A stretch of DNA of 46,593 bases from Gordonia sp. (in: high G+C Gram-positive bacteria) (lineage in GTDB: Bacteria; Actinomycetota; Actinomycetes; Mycobacteriales; Mycobacteriaceae): assembly GCF_012515855.1 (NCBI RefSeq), contig NZ_JAAYXO010000164.1, forward strand, positions 1 through 46,593, written 5' to 3'. How positions within the stretch are numbered: position 1 is the first letter of the stretch; every line of letters begins with the position of its first letter. Position numbers and translations under genes: made by a program. This document shows positions 1 to 7,528 of the stretch, piece after piece. The notes below the pieces were generated by a model that did not search any database, was not told the origin of the DNA, and worked only from the letters and a program-made list of their open reading frames with translations.

Positions 1-230
1 CGGTAGGCGTAGGCGAACCCGAGTCTGGCGACCCAGCGCTGGTACACGATGCCGAGGACCAGGCCGGACAACAGAACGAAGGCGCTCATGCCGTCGACGT
101 ACGGATACTCGTGGGTCGGGGCCGCGACGATGGTGCCCGCGGCGAAATGCAGGCTGATCATGCTCCAGATCGCCACTCCGCGCGTCGCGTCGATGGCGAG
201 GTCGCGGCCCGAATGCCGACGACGGCGCAC
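1..230 (-). CDS. Membrane acyltransferase, OpgC/acyltransferase-3-like (N-terminal part, runs off window)
   Basis: The minus strand reads leftward off the window edge with no stop. After a basic start (RRRRHSGRD) comes DLAIDATRGVAIWSM, then a hydrophobic segment, then GMSAFVLLSGLVLGIVYQR. The R-D-x-x-D-x-x-R-G pattern followed by a phenylalanine-rich, LSG-containing second helix is what OpgC and related membrane O-acyltransferases show. These enzymes transfer acyl groups to sugars at the membrane. The only usable in-frame start after the upstream TGA (306-308) is GTG at 228-230. That codon lies inside the left arm of an 18-bp hairpin and has no clear ribosome site. Only about 76 residues are visible, so substrate and exact family cannot be set. 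Confidence 0.6.
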   Translation of the reverse strand, partial: MRRRRHSGRDLAIDATRGVAIWSMISLHFAAGTIVAAPTHEYPYVDGMSAFVLLSGLVLGIVYQRWVARLGFAYAY

Positions 231-259
231 CGAATCGGAACTCGGTGCGCCGTCGTCGG
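216..259. terminator. 18-bp perfect inverted repeat downstream of the acyl-CoA ligase gene
   Basis: Left arm 216-233 (CCGACGACGGCGCACCGA) is the exact reverse complement of 242-259, with an 8-base loop at 234-241. It lies 65 bases past the stop of the minus-strand ligase gene, so it is a likely intrinsic terminator, though there is no clear T-run. Its left arm also contains the probable GTG start of the next minus-strand gene. Confidence 0.65.
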
Positions 260-323
260 TCGCTTCGGCTAGCGGGGTGCGGTGCGGATCAGTGATGGCT
301 CCTCACCCTCCCCGGTTCGCCTC

Positions 324-2111
324 TCAGGTGTAGAGCTCTGCGATGGCCTGCTGGTACGTGTCGTGAATGACGTTCCGCTTGAGCTTCATCGTCGGCGTCA
401 GCTCGCCACTCTCGATCGTGAAATCCGTATCGAGGATTTCATACTTCTTGATGGCTTCGGCCTTCGACACGGTCTTGTTGGCCGCGGCGATCGCAGCGTC
501 GATCTCGGCGCGGAGTTCGGCGTTGGCGATCAGCTCCGACATCGGGGTGGACGCGGGCAGGCCCTTGCGCTCCAGCCAGCCGGGGGCGGCCTCCGGATCG
601 ATGGTGATCAGGGCGGCGATGAACGGCTTCTTGTCGCCGACCACCAGGCACTGACTCACCATCGGGTGCGCGCGGATGGTGTCCTCGAGCTGTGCCGGCG
701 AGACGTTCTTACCGCCTGCGGTGACGATGAGTTCCTTCTTGCGGCCGGTGATGAACAGGTATCCGTCTTCCAGTCGGCCGATGTCACCGGTGTGGAACCA
801 GCCGTCGATGATCGAGTCGGCGGTGGCCTTCTCGTTCTGCCAGTAACCGGAGAAGATCATCGGACCCTTGAGCAGCACCTCGCCGTCCTCGGCGATCCGG
901 ATGGTCACGCCCGGGACAGGACGACCGACCGAACCGATACGGCTGTGCTCATCGTTGTTGGCGGTCACCGCAGCGGTGGTCTCCGACAGGCCGTAGCCCT
1001 CGTACACCGGGACGCCGGCACCGCGGAAGAAGTGACCGAGGCGCTCGCCGAGCGGTGCGCCGCCGGAGATGGCGCCCTCGCAGTTGCCGCCCAGTGCTGC
1101 GCGGAGCTTGCCGTAGACAAGCTTGTCGAAGACGGCGTGCTTGATCTTCAGCATGAGGCCGACGTTGCCTGCCTCGACTGCGCGGCTGTACTCGATCGCG
1201 GTGTCGGTGGCCTTGCCGAAGATCTTGCCCTTGCCGCCGTCGATCGCCTTCTGCTCGGCGGTGTTGTACACCTTCTCGAACACGCGGGGGACCGACAGCA
1301 CGTAGTTCGGCTTGAACACGTCGAGGTCGGCGATCAGGTTCGGGATGTCGTTGGTGTGGCCCAGGACCACAGCGTTCTCGACGCATCCGACCGCGACCAC
1401 GCGTGCGAAGACGTGTGCGAGCGGCAGGAACAGCAGCGTCGACTTGCCTTCCTCGAGGCCCGACCCGACGGCCGTGGCCGTCGCGGCGGTCTCGGCCAGG
1501 AAGTTCGCGTGGGTGAGCACGACGCCCTTGGGGCGGCCGGTAGTGCCCGAGGTGTAGATCAGGGTGGCCGCGTCGGACGACTTCGCCGCGGCCTCGCGCT
1601 CGTCCAGCGCGGAGTCGGGGACGTCGGCACCGCGCTTGCGGAGGTCGTTGAGCGCACCCTCGTCGATCACCAGGGTCTGCTTCAGCGCCGAAGCGTTGGA
1701 GATCACCTCCTGGTGTGCTGCGCGGTTGGCCGGGGTCTCGACGAACAGGACCGAGGCGGCCGAGTCGGTGAGGATCCAGTCGACCTGGTCGGGCGACGAG
1801 GTCTCATAGATCGCGACGGTGGTCGCGCCCGCACGCCAGATGGCGTAGTCGATGACGCTCCACTCGTAGCGGGTGGAGGAGAGCAGTCCCACGCGGTCGC
1901 CGGGATTGACGCCGACAGCGATCAGGCCCTTGGCTACGGAGTCCACCTCGTCGGCGAACGCGCTGGCGGTGACGGTGACCCACTGGCCGGATTCGGAGCG
2001 CTTGCGGAACAGCGGCAGCGTGGGCCGGTCCTTGCGATAGTGCTGCAGCTTGGTGATGGTGGTGGCGTTCTCATCAACTGTCGTGATGGATGGAGTTGCG
2101 AACTCCTGCAT
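324..2111 (-). CDS. fadD15: Long-chain fatty acid--CoA ligase, FadD15-like
   Basis: This 595-residue AMP-forming enzyme activates a fatty acid with ATP and CoA, via acyl-adenylate, to acyl-CoA in the cytoplasm. Visible ANL-superfamily motifs are the P-loop YTSGTTGRPKG (186-196), EGYGLSETT (371-379), GWFHTGD (437-443) and ITGRKKELIVTAGGKNVSP (454-472), which leads into the C-terminal domain. The GGKNVSP stretch and the 600-residue length are typical of the long-chain/bubblegum-like branch that includes mycobacterial FadD15. The ATG at 2109-2111 is preceded by an AAGGGGA ribosome site. It diverges from the RNA helicase gene. An 18-bp hairpin follows its stop. Function is well supported. Chain-length preference is not visible. 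Confidence 0.9.
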   Translation of the reverse strand: MQEFATPSITTVDENATTITKLQHYRKDRPTLPLFRKRSESGQWVTVTASAFADEVDSVAKGLIAVGVNPGDRVGLLSSTRYEWSVIDYAIWRAGATTVAIYETSSPDQVDWILTDSAASVLFVETPANRAAHQEVISNASALKQTLVIDEGALNDLRKRGADVPDSALDEREAAAKSSDAATLIYTSGTTGRPKGVVLTHANFLAETAATATAVGSGLEEGKSTLLFLPLAHVFARVVAVGCVENAVVLGHTNDIPNLIADLDVFKPNYVLSVPRVFEKVYNTAEQKAIDGGKGKIFGKATDTAIEYSRAVEAGNVGLMLKIKHAVFDKLVYGKLRAALGGNCEGAISGGAPLGERLGHFFRGAGVPVYEGYGLSETTAAVTANNDEHSRIGSVGRPVPGVTIRIAEDGEVLLKGPMIFSGYWQNEKATADSIIDGWFHTGDIGRLEDGYLFITGRKKELIVTAGGKNVSPAQLEDTIRAHPMVSQCLVVGDKKPFIAALITIDPEAAPGWLERKGLPASTPMSELIANAELRAEIDAAIAAANKTVSKAEAIKKYEILDTDFTIESGELTPTMKLKRNVIHDTYQQAIAELYT

Positions 2112-2200
2112 AATGACGTCCCCTTGTGGTGGTACGAAAGGCTGGTTCCGTCTCTACGGACCCAAGTGACACGAACCGTACCTTACGGACGAGTGAGGGG

Positions 2201-2227
2201 TGTCACAGGCCCTGGAAGGGGTACAAT
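2201..2227 (+). promoter_or_regulatory. Candidate promoter of the DEAD-box helicase gene
   Basis: A good -10 hexamer, TACAAT (2222-2227), lies 29 bases before the helicase ATG. TGTCAC (2201-2206) could serve as a weak -35 with a short 15-base spacer. This is motif matching only. Confidence 0.4.
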
Positions 2228-2256
2228 CTAGACCCGATGACTATGAATGTTCGCCG

Positions 2257-4029
2257 ATGAGCGAAGCAGAAAACAGCAGCACCCCGGCGACACCGGCTGA
2301 GGGTTCCGGCGCATTCGCCGCACTGGGCATCGACTCGCGTGTGCTCAAAGCACTCGACGACGTCGGCTACGAGAATCCTTCGCCGATCCAGGCGGCCACC
2401 ATTCCGCCGTTGATGGACGGGCGCGATGTGGTCGGCCTGGCCCAGACCGGCACCGGTAAGACCGCGGCGTTCGCGCTGCCGATCCTGACACGACTCGACA
2501 GTTCGGCGCGTAAGCCGCAGGCGTTGGTCCTGGCACCGACGCGAGAACTCGCGTTGCAGGTCGCCGAGGCCTTCGGCAGCTACTCGACGTACATGCCCGA
2601 GGTGAAGGTCCTCCCGATCTACGGCGGCCAGAGCTACGGCATCCAGCTGTCCGGACTTCGGCGCGGCGCTCAGGTGATCGTCGGTACGCCCGGTCGCGTG
2701 ATCGATCACCTCGACAAGGGCACCCTCGACCTCTCCGAACTCGAGTATCTGGTTCTCGATGAGGCCGACGAGATGCTGACGATGGGCTTCGCCGAGGACG
2801 TCGAGCGAATTCTCGCCGACACCCCGGATCGCAAGCAGGTCGCACTGTTCTCGGCGACGATGCCGTCGGCCATCGGCCGCCTGGCTCGCAAGTACTTGAA
2901 CAACCCGCAGGAAGTCACCGTCAAGAACAAGACGGCGACCGCGCAGAACATCACGCAGAAGTACCTGCAGGTGTCGCACCAGCGGAAGCTTGACGCTCTG
3001 ACTCGCGTCCTCGAGGTCGAGCAGTTCGACGGCATGATCGTGTTCGTCCGGACCAAGTCGGCCACCGAAGAACTCGCCGAGAAGTTGCGTGCGCGCGGCC
3101 TGTCGGCCATGGCGATCAACGGCGACATGGTGCAGGCGCAGCGCGAGCGCACCATCAACCAGCTCAAAGACGGTTCCCTCGACATCCTGGTCGCCACCGA
3201 CGTCGCCGCCCGCGGCCTCGACGTCGACCGGATCTCGCACGTCGTGAACTACGACATCCCGCACGACGTCGAGTCGTACGTCCACCGCATCGGTCGCACC
3301 GGTCGTGCGGGCCGGTCGGGCACCGCGCTGCTGTTCGTCTCGCCCCGTGAGCGTCACCTGCTGCGTTCCATCGAGCGCCACACCCGCCAGGACCTCACGG
3401 AGATCGACCTCCCGAGCGTCGACGACGTCAACGCGCAGCGCGTCGCGAAGTTCGCCGACTCGATCACGGCCAACCTCGAGTCCGACAACCTCGATCTGTT
3501 CCGCGGCCTGATCGAGACCTACGCCCGTGAGCACGACGTCGCGATGGCCGACATCGCGGCGGCCTTGGCGCTGGAGACCCGCGACGGCGGCTTCCTCATG
3601 GCGCCCGACCCGCCCGCGGGTCAGCGACGCGAGCGGCCCGAGCGTTCCGATCGCGGTCCGCGTGGCGGCGGCAACTTCGCGACGTACCGGATCGCCGTCG
3701 GACGCAAGCACAAGGTGTCGCCGGGAGCGATCGTCGGCGCCATCGCCAACGAGGGTGGGCTCACCCGCGGCGACTTCGGCAACATCAGCATCCGTGACGA
3801 TTTCAGCCTCGTGGAACTGCCGAACGACCTCGACTCCGAGACCCTCGGCATGCTCAAGCACACCAAGATCGGCAAGAATCCGATCGACCTGCGGCCCGAC
3901 CGGGGACCGCGCGGTGGCGGCGGCTCGCGCAGCTACGACGATCGCCGTAAGGGCGGCTTCCGCAAGGGTGGCGACAAGTTCGGCAAGCGTCCGGCACGCG
4001 TCGCCGGCCGCGGTCGCGACAACCGCTAG
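2257..4029 (+). CDS. deaD: DEAD-box ATP-dependent RNA helicase, DeaD/CsdA type
   Basis: This 590-residue RNA helicase likely remodels structured RNA in ribosome assembly and RNA decay, especially in the cold (family knowledge). The order is Q-motif (FAALGI...NPSPIQAATIP, 20-50), motif I AQTGTGKT (62-69), DEAD box VLDEADEML (D168-D171), motif III SAT (199-201), ARGLDVDRI, and motif VI HRIGRTGRAG (343-352). A DbpA-type RNA-binding fold starts near residue 473 (NFATYRIAVGRKHKVSPGAI). A basic tail rich in Arg and Gly follows. An in-frame GTG at 2200 would add 19 residues unlike the family, so ATG 2257 is used; it also fits the TACAAT promoter. A 17-bp terminator hairpin follows. Mycobacterial DeaD has the same architecture. 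Confidence 0.93.
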   Translation: MSEAENSSTPATPAEGSGAFAALGIDSRVLKALDDVGYENPSPIQAATIPPLMDGRDVVGLAQTGTGKTAAFALPILTRLDSSARKPQALVLAPTRELALQVAEAFGSYSTYMPEVKVLPIYGGQSYGIQLSGLRRGAQVIVGTPGRVIDHLDKGTLDLSELEYLVLDEADEMLTMGFAEDVERILADTPDRKQVALFSATMPSAIGRLARKYLNNPQEVTVKNKTATAQNITQKYLQVSHQRKLDALTRVLEVEQFDGMIVFVRTKSATEELAEKLRARGLSAMAINGDMVQAQRERTINQLKDGSLDILVATDVAARGLDVDRISHVVNYDIPHDVESYVHRIGRTGRAGRSGTALLFVSPRERHLLRSIERHTRQDLTEIDLPSVDDVNAQRVAKFADSITANLESDNLDLFRGLIETYAREHDVAMADIAAALALETRDGGFLMAPDPPAGQRRERPERSDRGPRGGGNFATYRIAVGRKHKVSPGAIVGAIANEGGLTRGDFGNISIRDDFSLVELPNDLDSETLGMLKHTKIGKNPIDLRPDRGPRGGGGSRSYDDRRKGGFRKGGDKFGKRPARVAGRGRDNR

Positions 4030-4046
4030 CAGCGCTGACTCTCGAA

Positions 4047-4084
4047 AGTTCGGCCCCCGACGCTTCCGCGTCGGGGGCCGAACT
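4047..4084 (+). terminator. Intrinsic terminator after deaD
   Basis: Perfect 17-bp stem: AGTTCGGCCCCCGACGC (4047-4063) pairs with 4068-4084 around a TTCC loop. It sits 17 bases past the deaD stop. The minus-strand TetR gene ends 23 bases further on, so it may serve both directions. Confidence 0.85.
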
Positions 4085-4106
4085 CGTTTCGGGCGTGCGG
4101 TGGGGG

Positions 4107-4730
4107 TTATTTCTCGAGGTCGATGATGGCCTGGAGTCGTGGCCCGAACTGATCGACCACCTCGTCGGTGGTCAGTGCGGCGAAGCTCTCCGCGCGCACC
4201 AGATACCGCATCAGCGCGAGGCCGAACACGCAACTTCCGACCGCGCGGACAGTCTCGCTCGTCAGTCCCGTCGTGGCGGTGACAGCGGGCAGCATCTCGC
4301 CGGAGGCGAACTCCCCGAAGGTCTTCGCCGCATTGTCGTCGGTGGCTGCCGACCGCAGCATCGCCTGGAGCGCGGGTCCTGTGTCAGGGCTCTCCCAGAT
4401 GGTCGTGAACGCGGTGATAAGGCTGCGACCGAGATCCTCGCGGGGGCTCTGTGCGGCGGTCGTCACGCGCGAGACGGGGTCGCCCGGCACGTCCATCACT
4501 GCGGTGAACAGGCCGCGCTTGTTGCCGAAGTGGTATGAGACGAGGGCGACATCGACCCCCGCCTCGGCGGCGATCGACCGCATCGAGGTCTTACTGAAGC
4601 CGTTCTCGCCGAACAGGCGTCGCGCGGCGACGAGGATGTCGTCGCGCGTGGTGCTGTCGCCGCCGCGGCGTCCGGTCCGCGATCCTGCGGAGACGGTCGG
4701 GGCGTCGTGATCCGGCGTCGGGGTGCTCAC
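4107..4730 (-). CDS. TetR-family transcriptional regulator
   Basis: A 207-residue repressor-type protein. The N-terminal helix-turn-helix covers roughly residues 30-75: TRDDILVAARRLFGENGF, then SMRSIAAEAGVDVALVSYHFGNKRGLF, the canonical TetR recognition helix. The rest is an all-helical ligand domain with no recognisable ligand signature. GTG 4730 is chosen because the reading frame upstream runs antisense through the neighbouring membrane gene. Two matching inverted-repeat sites lie in the 109-base gap to the divergent membrane gene, so it probably represses both itself and that gene. The target gene is broken by a stop codon while this regulator is intact. The inducer is unknown. Confidence 0.88.
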   Translation of the reverse strand: MSTPTPDHDAPTVSAGSRTGRRGGDSTTRDDILVAARRLFGENGFSKTSMRSIAAEAGVDVALVSYHFGNKRGLFTAVMDVPGDPVSRVTTAAQSPREDLGRSLITAFTTIWESPDTGPALQAMLRSAATDDNAAKTFGEFASGEMLPAVTATTGLTSETVRAVGSCVFGLALMRYLVRAESFAALTTDEVVDQFGPRLQAIIDLEK

Positions 4731-4761
4731 GGCACCTGATCCTAGTCCCGGTCGAACATTA

Positions 4762-4821
4762 TTCAACAACGGTTGACATCTTTGACGTTGGAGTTCTACG
4801 TTCGACTCAACGGCTGTTGAA
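4762..4821. promoter_or_regulatory. Paired operator sites between tetR and the divergent membrane gene
   Basis: TTCAACAACGGTTGA (4762-4776) and TCAACGGCTGTTGAA (4807-4821) are near-exact reverse complements of each other, differing at one base. Each is itself a partial palindrome of TTCAAC/GTTGA type. The second ends 18 bases before the membrane gene's GTG. The arrangement suits one TetR dimer or dimer-pair per site controlling both divergent promoters. Confidence 0.65.
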
Positions 4822-4839
4822 TTATTATCGGAGGTCCCT

Positions 4840-5847
4840 GTGAGCCAGACCGCGAAGAAGCTGGGGGCGGTGATCGTCGGGCTGGCACTCGTGATCCCGT
4901 TGGTGCTCGTGATGTTCATCTCGCCTGCGTCGCGGGCGACGCCGCACGCGGTCCCGATCGGCGTCGTCGGACCGAAGGCTGCGGTGGACCAGATGGCCGC
5001 GATGCTCGAGCAGCGGCAACCCGGTGAGTTCGAGGTCACTGGATTCGCGACGAGCGAGGACCTGCAGGATGCCGCGCGGAATCGCGAGGTGTAGGGCGGC
5101 TTCGTGATGGGCCCGGTGTCGCAGACCGTCATCGCGACCGGTGCCGCACCCACGGTGGCGACCATGCTGACCGAGATCGGGAAGGCGATGCCGACCGCGG
5201 GGTCGCCCGACGGCGCCGCGGTGATCGACGTGGCCCCGGCGGCGGCCGACGATCCGCGTGGCGCGGGATTCGGGTCGGTGGTCCTGCCGGTCTTCATCAC
5301 CGGCATCGCGTTGGGCATGGCGGCAGCGCTGGTGGGACGGCGACGACGGGTGATGGCCGCCGTGCTGCCGATCGGTGCCGCGGTCGTCGGCGCGACGGTG
5401 GTCGGAGTCGCGATGTGGTCGGGCGTGCTGGTCGGCGGGTTCTGGGGTCAGTGGCTCGCGATGTCGACCGGCATTCTGGCGATCGGTGCGCTGGTGACGG
5501 GTGTGGTGTCGGTGATCGGGCCGCCGGGTGCGGGAGTGGCGGCGCTGGTGGTCATGATCGTCGGGATGCCGCTCGCGGGGATCGCGGTGCCGTCGGAGTT
5601 CCTGCCTCCGTTCTGGGGCGGACTGGGTCAGCTGCTGCCGCTGGGCGCCACCGGAACGGCCCTGCGCAGTGCGGCGTTCTTCAACCCGTCGGGTCTGATC
5701 GGCGCCGGGGCGGGCATGGCCTACCTGGTGTTGATCGGGTGGATCGTGTTCGGGTACGCACTGACGCTGATCAAGCGGAAACCGGCGGTCGCCCCCGCGG
5801 TTGCTGCGCGCGAAGACCTGGCGGAGGAGCCGGTCGCGGTCAGCTGA
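4840..5847 (+). pseudogene. YhgE/Pip-like (ABC-2 type) membrane protein split by an in-frame TAG
   Basis: The frame opens at GTG 4840 behind a GGAGG site (4830-4834) and encodes one N-terminal membrane helix (about 9-28) and a soluble stretch. It stops at TAG 5092-5094, then continues in the same frame for 251 codons with about five further helices. The break reads REV-stop-GGFVMGP. Related YhgE/Pip-like export proteins usually have an aromatic residue, often Tyr, at such a position, so one base change (TAC or TAT to TAG) would explain it. The rebuilt product is about 335 residues. A second start at GTG 5104 could yield a helix bundle alone, without the extracytoplasmic part. Family assignment is tentative. 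The 3' end overlaps the convergent Sir2 gene by 8 bases. Confidence 0.7.
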
Positions 5848-6589
5848 TCGCGGGCAGCACCTCGGCGGCGGCGGCCTCCAGGTGCAGAGCGGCGAGCGGA
5901 GTCAGCGCGGACGGCTCGGGGTTCACCTCGATGATCGGGATGCCCCTCTCCGCGGCGAGCAGGGGGAGTCCAGCGGCCGGGTGAACCACGCCGCTGGTCC
6001 CGACGATCAGCAGCGCCGAGCAGGATTCGATGGTGGCGGTCGCTGCGGCCCATTCGCGCTCGGGAAGCATCTCGCCGAACCAGACGACATCCGGTCGCAG
6101 ACTGCCGGTGCAGTCGGGGCACCGGGGGCGGGTGGTCGCGAGTGACAGTTCGGGGTCGCCGCGATACGTGCAGAACTCGCAGCGAGGTCCGAGGATCCGG
6201 CCGTGCAGGTGCGCGTCGACGGTCGACCCGGCGCGTTCGTGGAGGTCGTCGACGTTCTGCGTGACGATGCTGACCCGGCCGCCGGTCCGGCGCTTGGTCC
6301 GACCCAGTTCGGCTAGCGCGCGATGTCCGGCATTCGGCTCGACCTTCCTCAGGTTGGCGGCCCGATCGCGGTACCAACCCCAGACCAGGTCCGGGTCGCG
6401 GTGCCAGCCTTCCGGCGTCGCGAGATCCTCCGGCCGGTAGTTCTCCCACAGCCCGGTCAGCGCGTCACGGAAGGTCGGAATGCCGCTCTCGGCGGACATC
6501 CCCGCGCCGGAGAAGACACAGACGTGCTCGGCGTCGCGGATCAGGTCCGCGGCGAGCGCGAGGCGGGAGGGTGACGGGGAGCCGCTCAC
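5840..6589 (-). CDS. cobB: NAD-dependent protein deacylase, Sir2 class III (CobB/SIRT5-like)
   Basis: This 249-residue sirtuin removes acyl groups from lysines using NAD. Visible motifs are GAGMSAESGIPTFRD (28-42), TQNVDDLH (110-117), catalytic His129 in HLHG, four zinc cysteines (C137, C140, C157, C160) and RPDVVWFGE. Tyr73 and Arg76 in WYRDR form the Y-x-x-R pair that in CobB and SIRT5 binds succinyl or malonyl groups, so desuccinylase activity is likely besides deacetylation. GTG 6589 is preferred; the ATG at 6619 would overlap the upstream HIT gene. It follows that HIT gene closely and is probably co-transcribed. A 15-bp direct repeat straddles the junction. Confidence 0.9.
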   Translation of the reverse strand: MSGSPSPSRLALAADLIRDAEHVCVFSGAGMSAESGIPTFRDALTGLWENYRPEDLATPEGWHRDPDLVWGWYRDRAANLRKVEPNAGHRALAELGRTKRRTGGRVSIVTQNVDDLHERAGSTVDAHLHGRILGPRCEFCTYRGDPELSLATTRPRCPDCTGSLRPDVVWFGEMLPEREWAAATATIESCSALLIVGTSGVVHPAAGLPLLAAERGIPIIEVNPEPSALTPLAALHLEAAAAEVLPAIS

Positions 6590-6613
6590 GGCACTGCCCC
6601 GCTCACGGCACTG
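6582..6613. repeat. 15-bp direct repeat at the HIT-Sir2 junction
   Basis: CCGCTCACGGCACTG occurs at 6582-6596 and 6599-6613 with two bases between (period 17). On the coding strand each copy carries GTGA. One supplies the HIT stop codon and the other the Sir2 GTG start. Confidence 0.8.
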
Positions 6614-7028
6614 TCTCAATCGCAGCGCGGAGGCCGGCCGCCACGGAGTCCAGGTCCCGCGCCCGTCGCGTCAGGAGGCCTTTCGCGAAGCTGGCCTTGT
6701 CTCCGGAATGGCGAGGAATCACGTGCAGGTGCGAGTGGAAGACGGTCTGACTGGCGGCGCGACCGTCGTTCATCGCCAGGTTGACGCCGTCGGCCGCCAC
6801 CGCGCCCACGCGCATGGCTGCGGCGATCCGCTGACCCGCGGCGAAGATCTTGCCGCCGATGGCGGGATCCAGGTCGGCGAGGCCCGATGAATGTCGTCGC
6901 GGCACGACGAGCGTGTGCCCGGACGTGATCGGCGAGATGTCGAGGAAGGCGACGACATACTCGTCGGAGTACACGACATGGCCGTGAGCGCGGCCGGCGA
7001 CGATGTCGCAGAAGGTGCAGTCGGACAT
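6603..7028 (-). CDS. HIT-family nucleotide-binding protein
   Basis: A 141-residue histidine-triad protein, probably hydrolysing nucleoside phosphoramidates or similar AMP conjugates in the cytoplasm. The triad is HSHLHVIPR with H98, H100 and H102. An N-terminal CTFC pair (C4, C7) with H46 is the zinc site seen in many bacterial HIT proteins. Length and the ITSGHTLVVPRRH segment fit the Hint/HinT branch. It starts at ATG 7026-7028 and is the first gene of a pair with the Sir2 deacylase, whose start lies 13 bases past this stop. Substrate is unknown. Confidence 0.9.
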   Translation of the reverse strand: MSDCTFCDIVAGRAHGHVVYSDEYVVAFLDISPITSGHTLVVPRRHSSGLADLDPAIGGKIFAAGQRIAAAMRVGAVAADGVNLAMNDGRAASQTVFHSHLHVIPRHSGDKASFAKGLLTRRARDLDSVAAGLRAAIETVP

Positions 7029-7043
7029 GGCTTCACAGCCTAA

Positions 7044-7074
7044 CGCCGGGGCATCCGAATCGGATGTCCCGGCG
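7044..7074 (-). terminator. Inverted repeat downstream of the DUF4189 gene
   Basis: CGCCGGGGCATCCGA (7044-7058) and 7060-7074 are inverted repeats with one mismatch. It lies 41 bases past the DUF4189 stop and before the HIT start, so it likely ends the lipoprotein-DUF4189 transcript. Confidence 0.6.
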
Positions 7075-7115
7075 TGTCGCAGGTTCGAGCGAGTGTGCAG
7101 AGCCTACTGGTGGGC

Positions 7116-7505
7116 CTACTGGTGACCCGAGGTGCAGGCCCAGTCGTGGATGTAACCGCCGCCGGAGTAGTACAGGGCGTTGCTCTGCGCGGTGTACAGG
7201 TTCGCTGCCCAGCCGTAGCCCCAGTAGCTGTTGCTCTTGGCGATGGCGCCGCAGGCGTTGCGCATCCGCACGACGACCTTGCAGTCGGTGTAGCCGCACC
7301 AGGACAGGGCGGCGTTGGAGGCGCTGGACCAGTCCGGGTAGTCAAGAGCGCGACCGGTGGCGCCGGTGCTCGGCGACAGGGCGAGGGCGCCGTAGTAGTT
7401 GGCCGCGGCCGCGGGGGCGGGATCGACGACGGTGGGGACGGTGAGTGCGGTGCCGAACCCGACCGCGACGAGTGCGGCGGCGGCGAGACGCTTACGAATG
7501 TTCAT
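7116..7505 (-). CDS. Small secreted DUF4189-type protein
   Basis: A 129-residue exported protein. It has a basic start, a hydrophobic core (AAAALVAVGFGTALTV) and an alanine-rich cleavage region ending near AAAA-NYYGAL, so the mature form is about 95 residues. The mature part has the DUF4189 pattern: NYYGALALS, a repeated WxxAxxAAL theme, and four cysteines (WCGYTDCKVV, NACGAI, WACTSG) that could form two disulfides. DUF4189 proteins have no established function. Two adjacent ATGs (7505 and 7508) follow AGAGAAGAAG; the inner one has the better spacing. It lies 20 bases after the LprG-like lipoprotein gene and is probably co-transcribed. Confidence 0.82.
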   Translation of the reverse strand: MNIRKRLAAAALVAVGFGTALTVPTVVDPAPAAAANYYGALALSPSTGATGRALDYPDWSSASNAALSWCGYTDCKVVVRMRNACGAIAKSNSYWGYGWAANLYTAQSNALYYSGGGYIHDWACTSGHQ

Positions 7506-7528
7506 CATCTTCTCTTCTCTGACGGCGA

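Noticed and set aside
2200..2256. Earlier GTG start for deaD
   Set aside because: It would add 19 residues unlike the family and lie upstream of the TACAAT box.
4731..5318. N-terminal extension of the TetR gene at 4107-4730
   Set aside because: The extra 196 codons run antisense through the membrane gene and its operators and are low complexity.
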